From the NCBI GenBank assembly GCA_045542595.1, contig JAZQLI010000017.1:1-58989 (forward strand): a stretch of 58,989 bases of DNA, given 5' to 3'. The position numbers and the translations under genes were made by a program. The notes below the pieces were generated by a model that saw only the letters and a program-made list of their open reading frames with translations, did not search any database and was not told the origin of the DNA. Within the stretch, counting starts at the first letter, position 1. The number at the start of each line of letters is the position of its first letter. The stretch comes from Scatosoma sp045542595 (GTDB lineage: Bacteria; Bacillota; Clostridia; Christensenellales; Borkfalkiaceae). Shown here one piece after another: positions 35,132 through 43,719 of this stretch.

Positions 35132-37573
35132 TTAGCCTACGATAAGGTTAATAAGACGTCCTTTTACGATAATGCATTTTTTCACGGTTTTGCCTGCAAT
35201 TTGTTGCGCAATTTCTTCCAAAGCACAAACGGTGTCTTGCATTTCTTCGTTGGTAAGTCCTTCCGCAAGCATCACTTTTGCTTTGATTTTACTGTTGATT
35301 TGCACGGCGTATTCCACTTCGTCTTTTACAAGCGCTTGCTCGTCCACAAGGGGATAGCTTTCTTCAAATACGCTGGTTTTATGCCCGACAATTTCCCAAA
35401 GCTCTTCCGCAAAGTGGGGGGCGAAAGGCGCTAACATTCTAATAAGGTCTTCAATACAACTCTTATAGAATGCTACGTTCTTTTGTTCGTTGTCCGCGTC
35501 GTATTTTTGAAGCGCGTTCACGTATTCCATAATACGCGCAACCGAAGTATTAAACGAGAACACGTCCGCATCACGCGTGATGTTTTTAATGGCGTAATTC
35601 TTTGCGTAATCTAATTCTTTTTCTGCCGATTTCTTTTCGGTGTATGCCGATTTATCGTATTCGGTAGACTTTCTAACCAAACGTTCTACACGGTCCATAA
35701 ACTTCGCAATGGATTTGATTCCGTCGTCGTTCCAAGGTCCGCCTTCGGTATAGCTAAAGCCGAACATTAAATATAAACGGAACACGTCGGAGCCGTACTC
35801 GTTTACGTATTTATCGGGGGAAACGACGTTGCCCTTTGATTTGGACATACGGTTGCCGTCAGGGCCGAGAATAATACCCTGGTGCACAAGGCGTTTAAAC
35901 GGTTCGTCGAAATGGATATAGCCCATATCGCGTAAAGCTTTGGTGATGAAACGCGCGTACAAAAGGTGCATACAAGCGTGTTCCGAACCGCCAACGTATA
36001 CGTCGACGGGCGCCATTACGTCGGCAACTTCCGCCGTGAACGGTTGCTTGTCGTTATGTGCTTCGGAATAACGCAAGAAATACCAACTGGAACAAACGAA
36101 CGTATCCAAAGTATCAGGGTCGCGTTGTGCTTTGCTGCCGCATTGCGGGCAAGTGCATTTCATAAATCCTTCGTGCGAAGCAAGGGGGGATTTTCCCGTA
36201 GGACGGAATTCTACGTCATAGGGGAGTTTTACAGGTAAGTCTTTTTCAGGAACGGGCACTACGCCGCATTTTTCGCAATGAATCATAGGGATCGGCGCGC
36301 CCCAGTAGCGTTGACGGGAAACCGACCAATCGCGCAAACGGTAATTTACCTTTTTACCGCCTTTACCTATTTTGGTAAGGTGTACCGCGATAGCGTCGCG
36401 TGCTTCTTCGCCTGAAAGTCCGTCAAATTCGCCGCTGTTTACCAAAATACCGTCTTCGCAGAAAGGTAAAATGGTTTCGCCGCCTACTTTTTGGATAACT
36501 TGCGTGATAGGCAAGCCGTATTTGGTTGCAAACGCATAGTCGCGCTCGTCGTGTGCAGCAACCGCCATAACCGCGCCCGTACCGTAGGAAAAGAGTACGT
36601 AATCGGCAAGGTAAACGGGAATTTGTTTGCCTGTAAGGGGATGCGTAGCGTACGCGCCTGTAAATACACCCGTTTTTTCACGAGCGGTGGAAAGACGGTC
36701 GATATCGTTAGCTTCCGCTGCGTAGCGTACGTATTCGTCAATCGCTTCCGCGCGTTCGGGGTGCGCCGCTTTTAATTTCTCCACAAGCGGATGTTCGGGG
36801 GCGAGCACTACGTAGTTTACGCCGAATACCGTATCGGGACGAGTAGTGAAAACGGTGATATCGTCGCCTGTTTCTAACTCGAACTGAATTTCACAGCCTG
36901 TCGATTTACCTATCCAGTTCTTTTGCATTAACTTGGTTTTTTCAGGCCAGTCAATCTTGTCCAAATCGTCCAAAAGCTCTTCCGCGTAATCGGTAATTTT
37001 AAAGAACCATTGCGTCATATCCTTACGCAGTACGGTACTGTTACAGCGTTCGCAAGCGCCGTTGATAACCTGTTCGTTAGCGAGTACCGTTTCGCAATCG
37101 GGACACCAGTTGACAAGGGCGGCTTTGCGATAGGCAAGTCCTTTTTTGTAGAGTTGTAAGAAAAGCCATTGCGTCCATTTATAATAATTTTCTTCGCAAG
37201 TGATTATTTCCGCACTCCAATCGAACATGGCGCCCATATTGCGGAGCTGACGTTCCATTGTTTCGATATTCTTTTCAGTGGAATCTTTGGGGTGAATACC
37301 CGTTTTTATGGCGTAATTTTCCGCGGGTAAACCGAACGCGTCGAAGCCCATCGGTTGAAAAACTTCGTAGCCTTGCATCTTTTTAAAGCGCGCGTAACTG
37401 TCGGTAGGACCGTAGTTGTACCAGTGCCCAACGTGTAAATTTGCGCCCGAAGGATAGGAGAACATTTCCAAAACGTACAATTTCTTGTCCACGTTTTTCT
37501 TATTGAAAACGTTTTGTTTGTTTTTCTCCCATTTCGCTTGCCATTTGCTCTCTACCGATTTCATATCCATCAT
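35132..37573 (-). CDS. leuS: Leucyl-tRNA synthetase
   Basis: An 813-residue class Ia synthetase charging tRNA-Leu. HIGH-type motif appears as HVGHWYNYGPTD (near residue 45) and KMSKS as RMSKSKGNVVSPDKY (near 580); the editing domain lies between, with the conserved TTRPDT threonine motif. The start at 37573 is chosen because an ideal ggaggt (plus-strand 37581-37586) lies seven bases upstream; the frame runs further upstream to 37600. The promoter is consensus, and no T-box leader is seen. Confidence 0.97.
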   Translation of the reverse strand: MMDMKSVESKWQAKWEKNKQNVFNKKNVDKKLYVLEMFSYPSGANLHVGHWYNYGPTDSYARFKKMQGYEVFQPMGFDAFGLPAENYAIKTGIHPKDSTEKNIETMERQLRNMGAMFDWSAEIITCEENYYKWTQWLFLQLYKKGLAYRKAALVNWCPDCETVLANEQVINGACERCNSTVLRKDMTQWFFKITDYAEELLDDLDKIDWPEKTKLMQKNWIGKSTGCEIQFELETGDDITVFTTRPDTVFGVNYVVLAPEHPLVEKLKAAHPERAEAIDEYVRYAAEANDIDRLSTAREKTGVFTGAYATHPLTGKQIPVYLADYVLFSYGTGAVMAVAAHDERDYAFATKYGLPITQVIQKVGGETILPFCEDGILVNSGEFDGLSGEEARDAIAVHLTKIGKGGKKVNYRLRDWSVSRQRYWGAPIPMIHCEKCGVVPVPEKDLPVKLPYDVEFRPTGKSPLASHEGFMKCTCPQCGSKAQRDPDTLDTFVCSSWYFLRYSEAHNDKQPFTAEVADVMAPVDVYVGGSEHACMHLLYARFITKALRDMGYIHFDEPFKRLVHQGIILGPDGNRMSKSKGNVVSPDKYVNEYGSDVFRLYLMFGFSYTEGGPWNDDGIKSIAKFMDRVERLVRKSTEYDKSAYTEKKSAEKELDYAKNYAIKNITRDADVFSFNTSVARIMEYVNALQKYDADNEQKNVAFYKSCIEDLIRMLAPFAPHFAEELWEIVGHKTSVFEESYPLVDEQALVKDEVEYAVQINSKIKAKVMLAEGLTNEEMQDTVCALEEIAQQIAGKTVKKCIIVKGRLINLIVG

Positions 37574-37648
37574 AAAAAAGACCTCCATATTTCCGCACAC
37601 GTTCGTGTGGGGAAAATAATAACTGCTTTTGAAATAATCGTAATATAC

Positions 37649-37677
37649 ATTATATTACATTTTTTTTTGCAAGTCAA
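37649..37677 (-). promoter_or_regulatory. Promoter of leuS
   Basis: On the minus strand TTGACT (37672-37677), 17-bp spacer, TATAAT (37649-37654). The ~70-nt leader contains a cacacg/cgtgtg inverted repeat at 37596-37609 just before the ribosome site. Confidence 0.9.
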
Positions 37678-37757
37678 GCGAATATGCAAGGGGGTTGGGT
37701 AACGATTTTACGAAAAATAGGATAAATATTTTTTGCTTTGCAGCATACAATAATGGT

Positions 37758-38456
37758 GTGGAAGAAATAACGATAGTCCAAAACGGCTTTGACGCTTTAT
37801 ATATGTCCTATCTCTACGGCAAAGTAAAAGAACGCTTTGCCTTTTTGCCGTCTTCTTGCGATTTGCAACGGCAGGGCGATTGCAGTATGCTCGCCTTTAA
37901 AACGGAAAAGGAATATTGCCCGTACGTGCGGCGGTTTGCGGAAGAGAATATGGCAGACGTGGTTGCCGTTGGGTATAAATACCACTTCTTTGAAAATAAA
38001 ATACGCGTGCCATTGCTTTCCAAAACGCAAAAACGAATATTGATAACGGCGCTCGTGGCGGCGGATTATAAAGACGATAAGGCGTACGTTTTACAAAAAA
38101 TAAAAGGTTTGCAACGGTATTGCTTGGACGGAGTATACCACTTTTGCCTGCAAGGCTTAAAGGAGCGTTGGCAAGGCGTTGCAGAATACGTTCCTACGGA
38201 TATGGGCGCGTCGGCTTTAGAAGAATTTTTGCGCTTTTTAGCGGAAGACGGGGACGGAAAAGCGTTTGTAAAAGGGGCGAGAGTTTACGACGAAGAATAC
38301 CGCCCGTTGTCCAAAAGCACGCTTACAGGAAAGCAGTCGGTTATCGGGGAAATTTTACTTTGCGGCGCGGAACGAATATACTGTTTTGGGGAAACCGAAA
38401 GGGAAACGGCGGCCTTTTTGAAAAAATATTATCGTGAAAAAGCGGTATTTTGTTAA
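37758..38456 (+). CDS. ytxC: YtxC-like sporulation protein (probable)
   Basis: A ~232-residue protein with features and position of YtxC, a poorly understood protein of spore-formers encoded directly upstream of thrS in Bacillus and Clostridia. It shows a conserved-looking central LQRYCLDGVYHFCLQGLKERW and a C-terminal ERETAAFLKKYY. No membrane helix or known catalytic motif is evident. The start is uncertain: GTG 37758 is used, with a TTG at 37695 also possible; neither has a good ribosome site. The identification depends mainly on synteny with thrS. Confidence 0.6.
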   Translation: MEEITIVQNGFDALYMSYLYGKVKERFAFLPSSCDLQRQGDCSMLAFKTEKEYCPYVRRFAEENMADVVAVGYKYHFFENKIRVPLLSKTQKRILITALVAADYKDDKAYVLQKIKGLQRYCLDGVYHFCLQGLKERWQGVAEYVPTDMGASALEEFLRFLAEDGDGKAFVKGARVYDEEYRPLSKSTLTGKQSVIGEILLCGAERIYCFGETERETAAFLKKYYREKAVFC

Positions 38457-38463
38457 AAAACGG

Positions 38464-38492
38464 TTGACAAACGGACGGGAAAGGGGTACAAT
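38464..38492 (+). promoter_or_regulatory. Promoter of the thrS T-box transcript
   Basis: TTGACA (38464-38469), 17-bp spacer, TACAAT (38487-38492), immediately after the ytxC stop. Confidence 0.9.
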
Positions 38493-38497
38493 AGAAT

Positions 38498-38700
38498 GCG
38501 TAAAGACAAGTAGCGTTACAAGGTGGATTTACAGAGAGCGCGCCCTTTGGCTGTAAGGCGAGTATTCCGCGGTAACAGTGAAACCGCTTTACGTGTCCGT
38601 AAAACAACAAAAAGCGGCTGCAACGTCGTTGTGGCAATTAAGGTGGAACCGCGCGAAAAAAATCGCGTCCTTAAACTCACGTGAGTTTAAGGATTTTTTT
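38498..38700 (+). promoter_or_regulatory. T-box riboswitch leader of thrS, with terminator
   Basis: Stem I base pairs cgtaaag near 38499 with ctttacg near 38586; an inner stem gttac/gtaac closes the specifier loop. The loop reads GTGAA-ACC, so the specifier is ACC (Thr) at 38583-38585. The T-box element AAGGTGGAACCGCG is at 38640-38653; its TGGA can pair with an uncharged tRNA 3' UCCA end. AAGG and CGCG can pair with later CGCG and CCTT (antiterminator), or the perfect hairpin 38668-38693 followed by seven T's forms the terminator. Uncharged tRNA-Thr thus turns on thrS. Confidence 0.93.
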
Positions 38701-38748
38701 GTTTTTACGGCGTTATCAACAGGAAGAAACAACGAAGGAGAATATATT

Positions 38749-40656
38749 ATGAACGTTATTTTAAAAAGCGGCGACAATTTAGTTGTGGAAGAAAACGCAA
38801 CCGTATACACGGCGGCGCTTGCCATTTCCGAAGGGTTAGCAAGAAACGCAGTGTGCGCAAAGGTAAACGGCGTGCTCGTCGATACGTCGCACGTATTGCA
38901 AGAAGGGGACCGCTTGGAAATTATCACGTTAAAGGACAAAGAAGGTTTACAGGTATACCGTCATACCTGCGCGCACGTTTTGGCGCAAGCGCTTAAAACG
39001 GTGTATCCCACTTGCAAACTCTCTATCGGTCCGGTTATTGAAAACGGATTTTATTACGATATCGATTTCGTAACGCCCATTACGCAAGCCGACCTTGCGA
39101 AAGTGGAAGAAGAGATGAAGAAAATTATCAAGGGGAATTTCCCTATCGAACGTTTCACTCTTCCCAAAGACGAAGCGATAAAGCTGATGAAAGATTATAA
39201 CGAAACGTATAAAGTGGAACTTATTGAAGAACTTCCCGAAGGGGAAACGATTTCTTTCTATAAGCAAGGTAATTTTACCGACCTTTGCCGCGGACCGCAC
39301 TTGCCGTCCACGGGTAAAATCAAAGCGTTTAAACTCACCAGCATTGCAGGTGCGTATTGGCGCGGAGACGAGCATAATAAAATGCTCACCCGTATTTACG
39401 GTACGGCTTTTGCGAAAAAAGACGAAATGGAAGCGTATTTCACGATGCTGGAAGAAGCGAAAAAACGCGACCATACGAAGCTGGGTAAAGAACTCGGTTT
39501 GTTCGCTATGATGAACGAAGGGAAAGGCTTGCCTTTCTTCTTGCCTAACGGTATGGTACTTAAAAACACGCTTATCGAATATTGGCGTCAAATCCACACG
39601 CGCGAAGGGTACGTGGAAATTTCCACGCCTATTATGCTCAACAAATCCCTTTGGGAAACGTCGGGGCACTGGTATCATTACCGCGAAAATATGTATACGA
39701 CAAAGGTGGACGAAGAAGATTTCGCTATCAAGCCTATGAACTGCCCAGGCAGTATTCTCGTATACAAAAACGAACCGCACAGCTATAAAGATTTGCCTAT
39801 CCGTATGGGCGAACTCGGTCTTGTGCACCGCCACGAAAAATCGGGGCAATTACACGGACTTTTCCGCGTGCGTTGCTTCACGCAGGACGACGCGCATATC
39901 TTTATGACACCCGAACAAATCAAGGACGAAATCAAAGGCGTAGTGCGTCTTATCAACGAAGTATATACTCTGTTCGGGTTTAAATATCACGTGGAACTTT
40001 CCACTCGTCCCGAAAACAGTATGGGTAGCGATGAAGACTGGAACAACGCCACCGAAGCACTCCGTAGTGCACTCAACGATTTGGGGCTTGATTACGTAGT
40101 CAACGAAGGGGACGGTGCGTTCTACGGTCCGAAAATCGACTTCCATTTGGAAGACTCTATCGGCAGAACGTGGCAATGTGGTACGATTCAGCTCGACTTC
40201 CAACTTCCCCAACGCTTTGAAATGGAATATATCGGCGAAGACGGACAAAAGCATCAACCGATTATGGTACACCGCGTAGCGTTCGGCTCTATCGAACGGT
40301 TTATCGGTATCCTTATCGAACACTTCGCAGGGAAATTCCCCGTATGGCTGTCGCCGTTGCAGGTTAAGATTTTGCCGATTACGGATAGACAGGTAGAATA
40401 CGCAAAAACGCTTTGCGAAAAGATGAAAGCGGTAGGTATTCGCGTAAAAGTAGACGATAGAAGTGAAAAAATCGGGTATAAAATTCGTGAAGCGCAAATG
40501 GAAAAAGTACCGTATATGCTCGTTGTAGGCGAAAAGGAAGCCAACGACGGTTTGGTTGCCGTTCGCCGTAGAGATAAAGGGGATATCGGTGCGGTTAGCG
40601 CGGACGAATTTATACAAACGGTGCTTTCCGATATAACGGATAAAACGGTTTTTTAA
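38749..40656 (+). CDS. thrS: Threonyl-tRNA synthetase
   Basis: A 635-residue class II synthetase. Domains: N-terminal TGS (1-60), editing domain with HTCAHVLAQALK and FTDLCRGPHLP (about 65-220), catalytic core with motif 2 RVRCFTQDDAHIF, motif 3 VHRVAFGSIERFIGILIEH, and the C-terminal anticodon-binding domain (about 530-635). The start at 38749 is supported by aaggag eight bases upstream; the frame continues upstream only through the T-box RNA. Controlled by the T-box leader. Confidence 0.97.
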   Translation: MNVILKSGDNLVVEENATVYTAALAISEGLARNAVCAKVNGVLVDTSHVLQEGDRLEIITLKDKEGLQVYRHTCAHVLAQALKTVYPTCKLSIGPVIENGFYYDIDFVTPITQADLAKVEEEMKKIIKGNFPIERFTLPKDEAIKLMKDYNETYKVELIEELPEGETISFYKQGNFTDLCRGPHLPSTGKIKAFKLTSIAGAYWRGDEHNKMLTRIYGTAFAKKDEMEAYFTMLEEAKKRDHTKLGKELGLFAMMNEGKGLPFFLPNGMVLKNTLIEYWRQIHTREGYVEISTPIMLNKSLWETSGHWYHYRENMYTTKVDEEDFAIKPMNCPGSILVYKNEPHSYKDLPIRMGELGLVHRHEKSGQLHGLFRVRCFTQDDAHIFMTPEQIKDEIKGVVRLINEVYTLFGFKYHVELSTRPENSMGSDEDWNNATEALRSALNDLGLDYVVNEGDGAFYGPKIDFHLEDSIGRTWQCGTIQLDFQLPQRFEMEYIGEDGQKHQPIMVHRVAFGSIERFIGILIEHFAGKFPVWLSPLQVKILPITDRQVEYAKTLCEKMKAVGIRVKVDDRSEKIGYKIREAQMEKVPYMLVVGEKEANDGLVAVRRRDKGDIGAVSADEFIQTVLSDITDKTVF

Positions 40657-40666
40657 GGGGCGTACT

Positions 40667-41521
40667 ATGCATATTTCTACGGAAATTCAAAGCTTTAAAC
40701 AATACGGCAACGCGAAAGAAATTGTAAAAATGCTCAAAGAAGCAGGGTTTACCGCCTACGACGCGTCTATGTTTATCGGCGGAGTACTCGACGACGTTTT
40801 ATATACGGACAACTGGCAGGAAAAAGCGAAAGAATTTCGTGCCTACGCCGATAGTTTGGGTATTGTTTGTAATCAATCGCACGCGCCGTTCGCTACTGCG
40901 AAAAAAGGGAACGAAGAATATAACAAAGCAATGTATCCCAAGGTGGTACGCGCTATTGAAGTAAGCGGCATTTTAGGCGCGAAAGTATGCGTAGTGCATC
41001 CTTGCAACGATTACACGGCGGAAGAAAACGCGGTGCTGTATAAGAGCTTTGAATCCGCGGCAAGAAAAGCCGGAGTGAAAATCGGCGTGGAAAATATGTG
41101 GAACTGGACGCAAGGTTCGCCTACGGCAACGCCTGCCGCCTGTTCGCACCACGACGATTTTAAAAAGCATCTCGATTTATTGCCTTCGGACGTATTCGTG
41201 GCTTGCGTGGATATCGGGCACGCGGAAATGGCGGGTTTAAATACCAGCGCGGCGCAAATGATTGAAACGCTGGGGGATTACGTGCAGTCTATGCACTTGC
41301 ACGACGTTGACGGAATTCGCGATAACCACCAAATTCCGTTCACGCAATCGATAAAATTCCAAACGGTTATAAAAGCGTTGAGAAATATTCGCTATCAAGG
41401 GGATATTACTTTGGAAACGGCGTATAGCGGCGTAAAAGCTCCGAAGGAATTAAACAAGCCTTTGGCGTGCTATTTGGCGGCGATTGCAAACTATTTCAAA
41501 ACGGAAATAGAAAAAGAATAA
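40667..41521 (+). CDS. Sugar phosphate isomerase/epimerase-like TIM-barrel protein
   Basis: A 284-residue AP-endonuclease-2/xylose-isomerase-like TIM barrel. Metal-binding residues expected for the fold are visible: E in IGVENMWNW, D and H in CVDIGHAEMAG, H in SMHLHDVDG, and E in ITLETAYS. Such proteins isomerise or epimerise sugars or inositol derivatives; the substrate cannot be told. It follows thrS by 10 bp and may be co-transcribed by readthrough. Confidence 0.88.
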   Translation: MHISTEIQSFKQYGNAKEIVKMLKEAGFTAYDASMFIGGVLDDVLYTDNWQEKAKEFRAYADSLGIVCNQSHAPFATAKKGNEEYNKAMYPKVVRAIEVSGILGAKVCVVHPCNDYTAEENAVLYKSFESAARKAGVKIGVENMWNWTQGSPTATPAACSHHDDFKKHLDLLPSDVFVACVDIGHAEMAGLNTSAAQMIETLGDYVQSMHLHDVDGIRDNHQIPFTQSIKFQTVIKALRNIRYQGDITLETAYSGVKAPKELNKPLACYLAAIANYFKTEIEKE

Positions 41522-41550
41522 AAATTTTTTCAAAAATGGGAAAAATTGCT

Positions 41551-41580
41551 TGACATAGGGGTTTGGTTTGTGCTATCATA
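41551..41580 (+). promoter_or_regulatory. Promoter of the infC operon
   Basis: TTGACA (41551-41556), 18-bp spacer, TATCAT (41575-41580). Confidence 0.85.
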
Positions 41581-41587
41581 GTTTAGC

Positions 41588-41705
41588 AAAGCAGGAGTAA
41601 CCCTTCTCGCCGTGCGGTTATAATCGGTACGGCTCTATAGTTTCGAATGATTTTTCAACGGGATTATTACGGGTTGCTTTATGCGAAGCAGCCCGTTATT
41701 ATTTT
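41588..41705 (+). promoter_or_regulatory. infC leader, probable L20-type autoregulatory RNA with attenuator
   Basis: A structured leader upstream of infC-rpmI-rplT. It has a gccgt/acggc stem in the first half and an 11-bp terminator-like stem (41669-41679 / 41686-41696) with a T-rich tail. An upstream aacggg (41657-41662) can pair with cccgtt in the terminator arm, giving an alternative fold. In Firmicutes this operon is repressed by ribosomal protein L20 binding its leader; assignment to that family is by position and structure. Confidence 0.6.
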
Positions 41706-41722
41706 GCGTGAGGTATACTACC

Positions 41723-42232
41723 ATTAAAGACCAACATCAAATCAACGAAAACATTCGCGATAAAGAAGTGAGAGTCATTTCCGAAAACGGCGAACAACTC
41801 GGTATTATGAGCGCGGCGGAAGCATTGCGCATTGCCGAAGATGAAAATCTTGACTTGGTTAAGATTTCTCCCAACGCCGTACCGCCCGTTTGTAAAATTA
41901 TGAATTACGGTAAATTCAAATTTGAACAGGCGAAACGTGAAAAGGAAAACCGCAAAAACCAAAAGATTGTAGAACTGAAAGAAATTTATCTTTCTATGAC
42001 CATTGACGTAGGCGATTTAAACGTAAAAGCCAAAAAAACGCTTGAAATTTTAGGCGACGGAAACAAGGTTAAAGTTTCTATCCGTATGCGCGGCAGACAA
42101 ATGGCGCACGCGGCAATGGGTTTGGACGTAATGCGTCGCTTTTTCGATATGCTTGGCGGTAAAGCGGTAATGGATAAAGAGCCCAAGACGGAAGGCAGAA
42201 ACATTTTGATGATTCTTGCACCGACGAAATAA
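41723..42232 (+). CDS. infC: Translation initiation factor IF-3
   Basis: A 169-residue factor that keeps 30S subunits free and proofreads start-codon selection. N domain begins HQINENIRDKEVRVI; the C domain holds RKNQKIVELKEIYLS and VSIRMRGRQ. The start is assigned to ATT at 41723, with gtgagg nine bases upstream: no ATG, GTG or TTG lies at the proper N-terminus, and ATG 41681 falls inside the attenuator hairpin. ATT starts are typical of infC and let IF-3 limit its own translation. Confidence 0.95.
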   Translation: MKDQHQINENIRDKEVRVISENGEQLGIMSAAEALRIAEDENLDLVKISPNAVPPVCKIMNYGKFKFEQAKREKENRKNQKIVELKEIYLSMTIDVGDLNVKAKKTLEILGDGNKVKVSIRMRGRQMAHAAMGLDVMRRFFDMLGGKAVMDKEPKTEGRNILMILAPTK

Positions 42233-42305
42233 TAACACATAACGCGGACAAGCTTTGGCGACAAAGCCCGATATAAAAACGATAAAAAATTCGGAGGATA
42301 AACAT

Positions 42306-42506
42306 ATGCCTAAACAGAAAACACATAGCAGCACGAAGAAACGTTTTTGGCTTACCGGTTCGGGAAAAGTAAACCGTTCCCACAGCGGTAAAAACCATAA
42401 AGCGGAAACCAAGAACAGAAAGAGAAAGAGAAATTTGCGTCAAACCACGCTTGTTTCCAGCACGCAGGAAAGCACTGTAAAGAGCATGATGCCCTACAAG
42501 AAATAA
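42306..42506 (+). CDS. rpmI: 50S ribosomal protein L35
   Basis: A 66-residue, highly basic ribosomal protein with the family start PKQKTHSSTKKRFWLTGSGK. The ATG at 42306 is fixed by cggagg (42292-42297). Between infC and rplT as usual. Confidence 0.97.
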   Translation: MPKQKTHSSTKKRFWLTGSGKVNRSHSGKNHKAETKNRKRKRNLRQTTLVSSTQESTVKSMMPYKK

Positions 42507-42524
42507 GAAAGGAGACGAAAGAAT

Positions 42525-42875
42525 ATGCGTATTAAAAGAGCAGTTAACGCGGTTAAAAAGCGTAGAAAAATTTTAAAACTCGCCAAAGGTTACTATGGCA
42601 ATAAGAGCAAATCTTACAGAATCGCAAGAGAAGCGGTTATGAAATCTCTCAACTATGCTTATATCGGCAGAAGATTGAGAAAGAGAGATTTCCGTCGTCT
42701 TTGGATTGCAAGAATCAACGCGGCAGCAAGACAAAACGGTATGTCGTACAGCAAGCTTATGCACGGTCTTAACGTTGCGGGTATCACTCTCAACAGAAAA
42801 GTACTTGCTGATTTAGCAGTAAACGACGCGGCGGCATTCACACAGCTTGTAGAAAAAGCAAAAGCAGCGCTTTAA
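42525..42875 (+). CDS. rplT: 50S ribosomal protein L20
   Basis: A 116-residue ribosomal protein, start RIKRAVNAVKKRRKILKLAK and central FRRLWIARINAAAR. Likely also the repressor of its own operon through the infC leader. Ends before a clear terminator. Confidence 0.98.
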   Translation: MRIKRAVNAVKKRRKILKLAKGYYGNKSKSYRIAREAVMKSLNYAYIGRRLRKRDFRRLWIARINAAARQNGMSYSKLMHGLNVAGITLNRKVLADLAVNDAAAFTQLVEKAKAAL

Positions 42876-42888
42876 GCGTAAATAAGGA

Positions 42889-42927
42889 CAAAAAGCCTTT
42901 TTGGATAAAAAAGGCTTTTCCTGTTTT
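42889..42927 (+). terminator. Terminator of the infC-rpmI-rplT operon
   Basis: aaaagcctttt / aaaaggctttt stem followed by cctgtttttt. The next gene's ATG lies ten bases on. Confidence 0.85.
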
Positions 42928-42936
42928 TTAACAAGT

Positions 42937-43695
42937 ATGGTTTTAACATCAAAAAACAATCCACTCGTCAAAGAAACGGCGTTATTAAAGGATAAAAAAG
43001 CTCGTAAAAGCCAAGGCTTATTTTTGGTAGAAGGCGTAAAAATGACGACGGAATGCCAAAAAAGCGGTTTGGAAATCGAGCGTGTTTTCATAGCGGAAAA
43101 CAGCGGTTTTACGGCGGAATTTTTAGGGGTTCCCGAAGAAAAAGCGGTAACCGTTTCCGACGACGTTATGCGTTTTTTATCGGACGAAAAAACTCCGCAA
43201 GGAGTGCTTTGTCGGGTAAAAATTCCTATTAGTACGCTTTCCGCGCCGTTAAAAAGCTGTTTAATTTTAGACGGCGTTGCCGACCCCGGCAATATGGGCG
43301 CTATCATACGAACGGCAAACGCCGCAGGATACAATCAGTTGTATATAACCGACGGTTGCGTCGACCCGTTTTCGCCAAAATCGGTACGGGCGAGTATGAG
43401 CGGAATCTTTTTTACTCGTTTGTATTTCGGAACGCGCGAAGAGATTTTATCCGTAATGGGTGATATTCCTATTATCGTAGCAGATATGCACGGGGAAAAC
43501 GCGTTCACGTTTGTTTCGCCGAGCAAATACGCGCTGGTAATAGGGAACGAAGCGAACGGCGTTTCGGATACAGTAAAATCGGCGGCGGATTACACGGTAA
43601 AAATTCCTATGGAAGCCACGCAGGAAAGCTTAAATGCGGCGGTTTCGGCAGGGATATTGATGTATTTGTTAAAAAAGGATGCATTTTTAAAATAA
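42937..43695 (+). CDS. TrmH-family (SpoU) RNA 2'-O-methyltransferase
   Basis: A 252-residue SPOUT methyltransferase, probably acting on 23S rRNA or tRNA ribose. An N-terminal substrate-binding domain (LTSKNNPLVKE, GLFLVEGVKM) is followed by the SPOUT knot with motif 1 LDGVADPGNMGAIIRTANA, motif 2 ALVIGNEANGVS and motif 3 KIPMEATQESLNAAVSAGI. The in-frame extension upstream to 42901 overlaps the terminator, so ATG 42937 is preferred although its ribosome site is poor. Placement after rplT is common in Firmicutes. Confidence 0.93.
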   Translation: MVLTSKNNPLVKETALLKDKKARKSQGLFLVEGVKMTTECQKSGLEIERVFIAENSGFTAEFLGVPEEKAVTVSDDVMRFLSDEKTPQGVLCRVKIPISTLSAPLKSCLILDGVADPGNMGAIIRTANAAGYNQLYITDGCVDPFSPKSVRASMSGIFFTRLYFGTREEILSVMGDIPIIVADMHGENAFTFVSPSKYALVIGNEANGVSDTVKSAADYTVKIPMEATQESLNAAVSAGILMYLLKKDAFLK

Positions 43696-43719
43696 AGAAA
43701 AAAGTCAAGGAGCGTTATT

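Noticed and set aside
37574..37680. Possible T-box leader for leuS
   Set aside because: The leader is only ~70 nt and has no AGGTGG..CCGCG element or terminator; only a short palindrome is present.
38947..39849. 300-codon open frame on the minus strand opposite thrS
   Set aside because: It lies wholly within thrS, has an implausible Phe/His/Arg-rich composition and no start signals.
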